The notes beneath the pieces were generated by a model. The model was not told the origin of the DNA. It was given only the letters and a program-made list of their open reading frames with translations, and ran no database searches. Positions 13,601-25,600 of a DNA stretch of 64,000 nt are shown here, piece after piece. The stretch is from Lepidostoma basale (lineage: Eukaryota; Arthropoda; Insecta; Trichoptera; Lepidostomatidae). The DNA lies in the NCBI GenBank assembly GCA_022606425.2, contig JAHDVF020001348.1, positions 1,059,001 through 1,123,000 on the forward strand, read 5' to 3'. The stretch's first letter is position 1. Each line of letters opens with the position of its first letter. The position numbers and the translations under genes were made by a program.

Positions 13601-16600
13601 TCTCGTGCCGGGCGACCCACCCCGCATACCCGATGCCAGGGTACAAGGAAGCTGTGGCCACCCTGGACGTCACGTGTTAGTGCTTCTGCTATAATAAACC
13701 TTCATCATACAATAATTCTATAATCTTTTGGCACTTCCAGTCGAATTCTCACTTGGCACTTCCATAAGGATATTAAATATATATGTAGTCATAGTTTAAA
13801 CTAATCCCAATACTCGTTAATTTTTATAAAAATACAAGACCGTACTTTGAGCACGTATTAAATTTATACTGTGATATTTTGATGTGAAATTACTGTCGTT
13901 TTTTCAGTTCCTCCGATAGCACATATTAAGGGCGCGGAAGACCTCGTCTCGGTGGAGGAGGGTGGCCGGGCACTGTCCCTCCGCTGTGAGGCTGAAGGAA
14001 ACCCTTCTCCTACGGCCTGGTGGGTGAGATCTGCTTCTTTAGTACCTCCACCCACCAGTCCAGCTGATACCTTGCTTCTGACACCCATAGCAAGAAACCA
14101 CTCGGGTGAGTTGTTTGAAAGTTAATTTTTATGTTTCAAATTCCTCTTAATATATGTACACACTTCTAACTATAATAACTAGCTTACAAGACAATAGGTA
14201 TAAGCTTAAATTTGTAGACAGACATAGTGGATAATACTCATAATAATAATGCCCATTGCCCGTGAGTACAAGCATACGGAAAACAAAAATATTTAAGTCT
14301 GTCTTCTGTGCCACCTGATGTGGCAATATAGTCCTATCCTAGAATGGCAGATTTTGTCACACTCTGGACAAGGGTATTCTGCCCCTACGGCTGGAACCCG
14401 TCCTCTCTGTCTCCTCAACCCCTGGCACATAGCGGCGCCGCCTCAACATGGTGGGTAGACCTATATTTAACCCTCCCTTAACTCTATTCTTACCCCAGCC
14501 TGTAACTCAACCCTATTGCAACATCGATGTCTAAGCAGGTCCATCGGCCCACATTCGGAGCCACTCCCACTCCGCTCGGATCCACACCCATGACCAACCA
14601 ACCCCCACCAAAAGCTACTCCCTGTCATTATCCTTCTGTTCAAACCTATGACCTCGGTCACGGACCTCCTTGTCCATGACCAATCCCGGCCTTCTACAAT
14701 CTCTCTTTCCCAGGTAGACAGGTCCAGATGTCGGATCTAACCCACCAAACCCACCGAGAAATTCTCCTCTCACAATCCAACCTCAACATTCAACAACGGA
14801 AATTCAAACATGTGTGAGAGCAATAACCGGAGGTCTGGTATTCCCGAAATACAAGAACCAAGATAAGACAAGTCTAGTATCAAGTCGGGCAGCTTACTCA
14901 CCGCTACAAATATATCAATCAACAACACTCCTTATTGCAATGACCTCGTCAATTTGGACTAGAATAATCAAGAGTGCCTAAAGGTGCTAGGATCTGATAA
15001 GAAACCGTGATTAATGACAGGCCGATTTGACACAAACACACGTGGAGAACCTTTTATTGTTAATGGTTAGGCATATGATGCAAAAAAAATTGGATATTTT
15101 AATTCATTTCTATAGCTGTGTATACACATATTATGACTGTTTGTTCAGATTGTGTATATTTATTAAATAATAAGGTGGAGACCATGGGAAAATAGGAGAA
15201 GGGTCGGCACGCCGCAAAAAAGGTGGGCCGACGACATTGCTGCCGTGGGGGGGGGAAATGTGGCTGCAGCTGGCAGAAAATAGAGACGAGTGGAAAGGAA
15301 AGGAAAAGGCCTATGTCCAGCAGTGGACCGATGAAGGCTGACAAAGAAGAAGAAGATATATCGACCTATCAGGACGTACGCTGTAGAGACGCTGGCCGAT
15401 ACTATGCGAACCAAGGGACTACTAAGAACATCGGAGATGAAGGTCCTAAGATCAATTACTGGAAAAACTCTCCGAGATCGTGTCCGCAACGCAGACACAA
15501 GAAAAACTTGCGAAAAAAGGAAATCGTTCAGTGGAGTAGATTCAGAAAAAGATACTAGAGGTACCATGTAGCTCGAATGGGTGGTGACAGACTTGCATAT
15601 ACAGCCGCTTATGAAATCCTCTCCGGACACCGCCCACCTGGAAGACCGCCTAAGAGATGGAAAGACAGCTGGACCTCATCATCAGACGAGACATGATTTC
15701 TGTGTCACAGATCGTCAAATCTATTAAAAGAAGAAGAATATCTTTATTAAGAAACATAATATATTTCGCTCTTCTTATAGGGACATACAGCTGCCATGCC
15801 AAGAACTCCATGGGGGAATCTGATCCAGTCAGTATAGAAATCGATGTTAAATGTAAGTGAATTAATCAATTTAAATATTATTTCTTCCGCTATTTCTGGC
15901 GAAAATGAAGATCTAGAAATGTTCCCTTCTATTGTCAGATGCTGCGCGCGTTGTGTGGGTTGGACCAGAACCAGCCGTCCAGGCGTCTCTCTTCTCCCGA
16001 GTGCAGTTAGAGTGTCGCGCTGAAGGAAATCCACCCCCGAGATATTTGTGGACACACCTGTAAGTTAAATAAAAATAAAATCACAAGATACTCTCTAAAG
16101 TCAAAAGTTTTTGTCTTCTGAACATACTTTCACTGCTATGAAAAACGTCGAGGAGAGCATGTTCAGCAGACTGATTGCTCTTCCCATCAGTGTCTTGTGT
16201 CTCAGTGTCTGTTAGATTTTGTTGGACTCGGTAGGTGACTGTTAACACCTTCTGCTAAGTTCATTAATAATTAACCTTCTGAGAATAATTTATAGTTACG
16301 TTTGTTTACCATAGATGGTGCTGATGTCAAATTTTGTGTTTAAGCATGCGCAAATCACTTGCGTTGTAGCGTGGCATAGATTTAAAATTCTGTTCGCTGT
16401 GTTTCGATATTCCATGTATGGCATGTATCACATTTGCTTGCGTATTATTAAGTTTATAGTAATTTATCATAGTAATTTATCATTTAGTATATAGTTTATC
16501 GAAAATACGAATACCTACCTAAAAAAAAATCCTGAACCAGCTAAAGCAGCCAAGCAACGTTCTGGCAGGACAACGTCTGTCGGGTAGGCTAGTTATTTGT

Positions 16601-19600
16601 ATACTATCATAAACTATTATTTTCGTTGGGGATTGTATATACAACATAAAAAATCTTCAAATAAATATTTCCCTAAAATTATTCCGATAATGACATCACC
16701 ATTCATACTGTGATAAGGGGCTTAGTCTATTTCGTTTACTGCGTTTACAATAATAATTCAATACTTTCAATATTGTACTGATTTGATTAATTTCAGGCCT
16801 TTAGAAACAGCTGGAGCCGATGTCGGAGGAGGTATGCCTGTGGGAAGAGAATCCCAGTTGGTCCTACCCAACGTGACGTACCACCAGCAGGGTTCCTACC
16901 GTTGCACAGCGGCTAACAACATCGCAGGACGAGAGAGATGGCATGCCGCAGATCCCATTACTTTAGTTGTGGTAATTATATATTCAATTTTAATTTTACA
17001 ATCTCCTATATTATCCCAATATATTTTTTTCGATTTGGGGCTCTATTGAGAACCCCTATGTTCTGGAGCAAATAGGTCTTTTTGTTCCTGATAATTACCT
17101 GCGACAGCGCCGATATCAATTGTTATTTGCCATCAACCAACCTGCCTTTGGTGATGCCAGTAGGAAGAGCAATTCGGACGTTGAATCTTATCGTCTCGGA
17201 TTTGGACATTTTCAGTGTCAGTGAGGCAGTGTTCATAAAAAATATACTATAATACAAAATCTGGAAAGAGTACTACCTCACTGACGTCGACATATTTGGG
17301 TTCCTTCTGATATGTAAGATTTTTTTATTTCATGTCGTTCTTTTGTTTATCTTTTTTACACCGTTTTGTGTCCAAATGAGTCGTCTAAATGTTTTTCGTT
17401 TGTTATGTCTCATTTGTGTATTATGTATAAATAAATTATGTTTAAGTTTGATATAGCTTATGATAGTCCTGGAAACACCATACAAGAAGAGCCGACCGCA
17501 AGTTAATAGGAAGAAGAAGATGAATTATTCTAAATAAGAATTCAGAGCCAAAACCTTGTCTTTATTATTTTACAACTCAATTACAAATCTTTCCTACAAT
17601 GAAATCCATCCTAAAGTAGGATCTTTCAAAAGGAAATAAAGCAATCGATCGAATTCCATGCTTACAAATGCCTTCTTTAAACCAAAGTCTTGAAATAGAT
17701 AATGGATTAATAAATATTCGGCATTTGCTTATGATTATTATATTACAGGTGGGCCCCCCCGTAGGTGGAGGCCCTGGGTCAGGAGGCCCTGCAGAAGCCC
17801 GTCTGGGGGCTGACGCCCGAGTGACTTCGTTAGTCTGCGCTGAGCCCCCGCCCAAGAGGGCTTCCTGGCATTGGGGGAGTCTCACCCTAAGTGTTCCGGC
17901 CCAAATAGGTAGGATTATTTTTTTTTCCTTTACTACTAAAATATTATAAAAAATTCCTTGATAATGGCACCTCCCTGCTTATCGCACCTATTACGTCCAA
18001 AGCGACGATGTACCACATATGTGACTGTTACAATAAGAGCTTTAGTAATAGCAATGTTTTTCATCTGAACGCAATTAACTTAATGGTTGAAGCTGTTGAT
18101 ATATTATAATATGTAAATAATGTCTTAGATGCCTTTCTAATAATAATTTTTCGGAGTTCGCTAACCATTTAATTGCAAATAATCACACATTTAATGAAGA
18201 AAACGGTATTGAAATTTTGTATGTTAATTATAAAAACCTAATTTTAAACAATTTAGAAATTAAAAAAGCCATAAAAAATTGTGAAAATATAATAAATAAC
18301 CAATTCAATTTAAATTCAATTCCCATGCTCGATATGTTCCCGTTACATCTCCCCTCTCCTCAATCCTAATTATACCCCTTCCACTCTATATGTTCCCGTT
18401 ACATCTCCCCTCTCCTCAACCCTAATTATACCCCTTTCACTCGATATGTTCCCGTTACATTTCCCCTCTCCTCAATCCTAATTATACCCCTTCCACTTTT
18501 ATACATAAATCGATCTCCATTTAGTATAAGAGTTCTGTGAAAATAAAAAGTGTTGTAATACAAAGTATAATAATATTTATTCAAATTATTCTCAGGTCGC
18601 TACCGGTCTGTGGAGCCCGTGAAGCACGGCGCGTGCTACCAGTACGTGCTGCACGTGCAGTCCAGCACGCGGCAGGACGCGCGCACTTACCTGCTGCGCG
18701 TGGAGAACGACAGGGGAGCCACTGCGCATGCGGCAGTACTGGTTCTGCACGGTAAAGGTCATAACCACTAACCCTATCCTCAAAAAAACATTCTTTCAGT
18801 TATCGAAAATTGAAATCCAATTTACGATACCCGATTTACGATATTTCTAGACCAGCGGTTCTCAAACTTTTTGGCGAAGGAACTTGTTTAAAACAATTAA
18901 CCTTTTACGGAGCCCTAAAATAAGTGTTCTTATGCCGACCCTTATGTATGGAATCTTCGATTAGTAGTGCACATCGTTGGCGGTTGTGGCAATAACAGTT
19001 TCGTTTTGGAAGAAGTACGGACCGATGATTCCGCCATACCAAAATTCGCACCAAACAGTGACTTTCTCATGATGAATTTAGTGCTGGTGTATCTCGAATG
19101 GATTAGTTTTATTCCAAATCTGTTAATTTGGTTGTTCACACATTTGTTCATCCAAAAATGGGCCTCTTGACACCTTGTCGCCATAGATGAAATTTGGGCT
19201 CACTGATTGTGAAAATAAAATTTGATAATTAACACACGTTTTTCAATGTTATAATCTTTTATAATGATTTATCATACATTACTACACAATTCACAACTAA
19301 TTTAACAAATGTTGGTTGAACAAAATGGCCGCTATAACGTAACAAACTACGAGCGTCCCTAATGATAAACCGTATAGATATGGAGGCCTATCTCGAAGCT
19401 CAATGATTTAAACATATTGGTATATATCGGCAGTAAAAGTGTTTGAAATAAATCGAACGTAAATAAAAGTAGTAAAAATGTTGTCATGTCAAGACACGAT
19501 TGTCCATTAAGTCGTTTTTTTTAACTTCAACAGAGAATGCAGCCTTGGCCCCGATGATTGGTGCAGCCATCGTCATGGCTGCACTCCTGTTGGCCATATT

Positions 19601-22600
19601 CTGCATCATCAGGAGATGCAGAAACACCACAGGTACATACAATAAAAACAAATACTTTCGTTCTTTACGAAAATAAATAAAAAATCAGTTAAAACATGTT
19701 TTATTGATGGTTATGATATTATAGAACGCTAAGGGATTAACACTGTGGAATTCCATAGTAATATACTTAGGAAATTGAAAATAACTTTGTTTAATTCACA
19801 AAATATTTAAAAAAAAACACCACATGTTTCGGAGGATACCAAATTTTACTCCTTTCTCCTAAAATACTTTGTTTACATTCAATCTCCCAAGCTCCCATTC
19901 GCAATCAAATGCAAATTAATCATTTATTAATTTCTATATAAATTATGTATTTTCAAATGTATGTTTTTTCTATGTAATATTATTATTTAATATTATTTAT
20001 TAGTTCTTATTGAAAAAAATATATTACTACTTATAACAAATAGCCCAGGTTAATTTTTAAATTTGAATGATTGTATCGAATTTTAAATGCGTTTTTGTAT
20101 TAGTCTTTATTTGTTCAGTTTTTATTATATTTTTACACCTGAAGATGGAGGTATCCTACGAAACATTTCGTGTTTTTTCATAATTTTTTTAATCCCAATC
20201 AATAATTTCAATTTCCTAAGTTATAATATTAATTTTGCAAAACTCCATTATTAATTATTATGTGAACAAGGTTGTACAATGGGTTTTACAGATATTTTAC
20301 AATAATTTATTATATTGTATATAAAAATCTAAATTTTGGGACAAATTTGTTTCGCCTTGCGAGGGCATTGTCAAACTAAACCTAATCACCAAACAGTGTG
20401 TCATTTAAAACGTAATGAAATTTCGTGCCCCAAAATTCCCAGAAATTTATTTCAAAATTTATATACCAAATTTACTAATCACTAAATTCTTACAATTATC
20501 ACAGATTTTAGAAAAAACCTTTCCTAATTTTTGTTGAAATAACATGTTAGCACCACCTACTTGCATTATATAATATAATCCTCCCCCCTTATGTTTTCTA
20601 AAGAACACGCTGTTAGACGATTAGGTTTAGTTTAAGAATGCCCTCGCAAGGCGAAACAAATTTGTCGCTAATATTTATATTTTTATATAAATAAAAATCT
20701 CTGTAAAAATTACTAAACCTTTTTCGTACTACTGGTGTTTTCACTGTTAAAATGTTAATTCGAAATCTGCTAAATGTAATATTTATATATTGTTATAATA
20801 AAACATAAAAATTCGCCGAACCCTAATAACTTAATGTTACTTGTCTCTGTCACACACGTGAATATATGAGTAGCGAAAACGATACGCGAAAAGAGTGTGT
20901 TATACAGTAGTTTATTATTCACTCTTTACACTTCTTCTTCTTCTTCCTTGCTATATACCTATGTGGTCTGTCCTCCAGAGGGTTGCTCCTCCTGTTAGGT
21001 GAATTCCCAGCTGCCCTTCCATCTTTAAGAAGGTCTTCCACGAGGGCGAGTCCCATGAGACTGATTATGTAGTGCAATATAGGGGAGTCTGGTGGTGTCC
21101 ATTCTTTGGACATGAACTTCGCTGTCTACTCCATCTTATAATATCCTCAACCTCACATATTTTATCTCTCTTATTCTGGTGTTCTTTACACTTCAATTGG
21201 CTTATTTGCGACACAGTCGTATTATTTTGGACACTAGCAAATTTATTTATAACTTTTTTCAAATTATATTAATTAAAAATAGATGCATGTATTTCACAAT
21301 TAATTTTAATTAGCAATACTGACATCTGTTAACGATACTCTAAACTATTTGTCGCAAATTTTCGAAGTTTTTAGGTATGTGACTATAATACCGACGGAGT
21401 TATTCAAATTTTAAATATCACGGGACGTCATCACTCTCCTGTTGATTGTCAACCTTTTAATGTCAGGCATGTATTTATACGCCATCTAACATACAAAACT
21501 ACAAGCTAACGTTTTAATCATTGTGTGTTCCAGATAAAATTGATTACAGTTCTTCAGAGCTGAATGAGTGAGTAGATATTTCTTTACTTTATAATAGATA
21601 ATATTTAACAGATAAGCTAATTTTCTACTTGTTATATCATAACTTAAGCAATAACTCACAAAATAAACATTATTATGCTTTCATATTACAAGCATAACTT
21701 GCATATCACAAGAATTATTAACTTGTACATTAGTTTGATACTCAAAATAAGCTTTTTAAACATAATTTCTAATCATTGCAACCGACTCCATTTTAGTTGC
21801 ACAACTGCAAAACACACTTAATTAATATTTACGCACAACTGGGTGATTCATATTAACTACACCCCGTGCTTAAGCAATAATGTTATCTTGTTTATATTGC
21901 ATGCAGAGAAAAAATGGGAGAAGTGGAGAACAAGCACATTGACATCGACAGACTGTCGGGGCCGATGCGTCCGCGAATCGGGAACCCGTGCTCGCTAGGG
22001 ATGATGGCCAAGCAGTGAGTAATGTTGCCAGTAAATAAAAAAACTTTTCCCGACTTGCTAAAAATATTTAATTAAAATATATACGAAAATAATTTTTAAT
22101 TGTTATTTTCTTATATATCAACATCATGAATACATAATTAGAAAACATTGTGTTATAATTATCTATAAACAATAATCAAATTGAAATGATTCAGATTGCA
22201 AATAAGTTTCAATCAGATGAAATCAGCGCTTATTTATACATTTATTTTTTGTTGAAGTTATTCACAATCACAAATATTAACCTGCAATCACTTTTTAGAT
22301 ACTGATTGTTTTGCATTCACTGTGATCTTGAAGTTTACACCGAAATCAATAAAATGTTATGAACTAACGATTTAACAAAATAATACTATTACTGGTTAGA
22401 TTATAACCTGATAAAATGTCTCTTCACAAGTATTTTACCCTATATATTAATTTGTCTTAAATGTATTTTATTTAAAACATTTAATTAATTGTCGTGAAAT
22501 ATGTACATCTTTAAAAAGCCATTTTTCATAGTCCATTGTTTTGGCCGAAACAATATGATGCTTCAACCTTATTATTGTTAAAATTTAAAACACTGTTATA

Positions 22601-25600
22601 TAATATCACAATTTCTTTTTATCCGCTGAGAGTATCGCGACAGCTATTTCGACAAACGATGTTGGCATCATCAGGTGTAACAATAAACATATTATTTTAA
22701 CACCTGATGAAGCCAACATTGGTTGGCGAAACAGTTGACGCGACACCCTCAGTGAATAAAAATAAATTGTGATATAATATTACAACAGTTTATTAAATTT
22801 TAACAGTAATAATATGATACATTTTTCGTTTATTTGTTCCCAATTCTGAGTCTGGAAACTTTTTAAAAATGGTATGTTGTGTAGATTGCAAAATATTTTA
22901 TTATTGCAATATTCGAACATAATGTATTAAGCCTTGTAACTATACAAAAACAATTCAATGGAAACAAATATGATAAAACCCGGCCTATGTTTTTGTGATT
23001 AAATGTGTTATTATATAGTATGAAGCCATGTTTCAACGTTTCTTGAATATATAAGCGGTAATTACACAAGAGAAATTAAAATTAAGTAACGAATCGAATA
23101 AATTTCCACTATTATATTCTATACTATTCCACTTTCTCTAAAAGGGCCAGTCAAAGAACGCGTGCAGTAGGGCTATTAAAGAAAATATTCCTTTTATTAC
23201 TTAGTATACTCAAAAGTATTATCGTACGAAAAACTTATAGAATAACTAGACAATGCATAAATATAAAAAATAATCCATTTACAGGTTTTTAAACCTCTCA
23301 AGGCTACTGTAATGTTTTAACTTAACCCGAAATTCGTTTAATCAGAAACCTTAAATTATTTTATAATTTCAATACCGATAAAATTTATGTTTTGTTTATT
23401 TGTGTAATTTAATTTATTTAACGCTAATTTTACTGACATTATTTACATTTAATTGGAATTGACAGGTGTAATTTTTTTAATTATTTATATTTGTTACATA
23501 TCTAGATAAATAAAATATGTGCTTTATTTTTATTAACAAGTTAAAAATAAACGTATTTTGTATGAGGACTGCACCTGACGCAGTAGATAACCATTTACAT
23601 CAGGAAAGGTTCATTTGAAAAGGTGCGTTTTGAGTTTCGATCTAAACTCTGATTTGTTCTCAAATGCAGGAAGATTGATCCAAGTTGAAAGGCCATCTAC
23701 TGTGAAGGCTCGGTCGCCGCAAAAAGGATATCCGATGCATTGGAAGGCTGACAAATAAAAAGAGCTCAGGGGTGTTATCATTTAATTATATCCATAACTA
23801 ACAATATTTTGCCAAAAATATTTTTCTCTTAATTTAATTTCAAAATTTGAATTGACGGGCTCCATAAATCTGTGTAAATTTGATGTTTTAATTTATGTTA
23901 TTAATAGAAAATCAATACGATTGTTATAGGAACAAGGGTGAAGGACTCCCAGCAGACGCCGTTTACTCCACGTCCCGGGTGTACTCCCCTGATGCCCTCA
24001 AGGTCCGGAGGGCAGCACTCATCCTTCAGCCCCCCACCACCGTGTGACACGTGTGCCCGTGTGTGTCTCTTCACCTCACTCACTAACACTTTCACTCAAC
24101 CTAACACGGTCACTACTATGTAAGGGATAGTTTTTCGAACAGGCAAAATAACCAGAAGTCTATAAATATATATTCTAAACAAATGATTATCAAAGAGGAG
24201 GCTTTATTTGTTTTTCCGCAGTTCCTGTGGAAAGAGGATAGTGGCAACAATAAAATAGTACAAAATAGGCACTAAATACAAAAATATTTATTAAGTATGC
24301 AGTTCATTTTATATGCTGCATAGAATGAAACTGCGTATTTAGATTATTCATTAATTAATTATTCTCAATAGAGACGAAGATGTAAATTATTTGGAAACAG
24401 AATATGGTGGTCGAGGCGTTTACAGAACTTATGACCTGTCATTGGTTGGGTTAAGCGATCGCTTTATGTAATACAACATTCCCCATTCCGCCCTTCTTAC
24501 GAACACCACGTCTGACAATTATTATTGAAAGTTGTATATATGCTACCATGTTGAGAAACATTTCACATATTTTTAGTTCAATCTACACTAGCGCCATCTA
24601 TTGAAACTAGAGGTAAGCATTAAGCAGAAAATCTTTAATAATGTAATGTGAAATATTTGTCTACAAGTAGTTGTATACATTTTAAAAATATATATTAAGT
24701 GTCTATTTTACTTCAATCATTCAATTATTTACACAGTAATCCATGTTAAATAGAATAATATAATACAATCGTTACTTCTGGTATTTTAGCTGTTATGTGG
24801 ACAAAAAAAATATTTATGTTTTTTGGTTGATAATATGTTGTGGAAACCATGTTCGTGTACTACCATCACTATGAAAGCTAATATTTTCTATTTAAAATAT
24901 TTATTAAGCTTGAAATATTTTTGTCTATTTTAATGGATATTATTTTATTTTAATATGTTACGATAACATTTCCCATTTGGTGCAATACAGTATACTTGGT
25001 TACATAAAAATCTAACTTGTATGCTTAATGGTTGGTGGATATAATAAAACATATTAAAATGTAAGTGGTAATAAAATTACGCTTAATGTTTTTGTTCCAA
25101 ATTTAATGCATGCATAATGGAAGTAGTCAAAGAAAGTTTTATGGATCCAAAAATATGCTTTACTTTTCGTATAGTAAATCGCATATATTGCGAGAATTGT
25201 TAAAGATTTTTCAAATTTGAAAATATAAGATTAATGTATATTTTTCTTAGCATATCTTTATCTTCTTCGCCAGTTTCAATCCAAGAGATGGGCTTGCAGC
25301 AAAGTGTAAAAATTTTGCTGGTCCTTATGATTCTACTTGTGTCTTTTGATGTGGTAGTTTCCCGTTGCTTCCACGTTTGTAAACAGCAGGTTATTTAAAC
25401 CCAATAACTGTATACAACTTTTTTAGCCATTGATTCTCATGACAATTGCGCGGTAGCTAATCTATAGCCATAGTCATTTAAATTCTATAACAGATCAAAG
25501 ACAGCATGACAATCACGCTGCCATCGGTAGGAATCGAACCCGGGACCTTCTTTGTGGCAGTCAAGGCCCTATCCACTCTCCCACGAAGGTCGTCAAATTA

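Noticed and set aside
13429..13680. ORF starting with ATG at 13429 as an independent gene
   Set aside because: The coding part after 13481 is exon 4 of the Ig gene with a proper acceptor; the upstream codons are intron.
18537..18755. The 72-codon ORF in frame 3 at exon 10
   Set aside because: It is a shadow frame; the other frame gives the Ig5 sequence with matching splice phases.
1503..19632. Identifying the Ig protein as sidestep, roughest/kirre or fasciclin III
   Set aside because: Five Ig domains without fibronectin III argue against sidestep; the order and tail motifs do not clearly match the others. Only the superfamily is claimed, with neuromusculin/nephrin-like as a suggestion.
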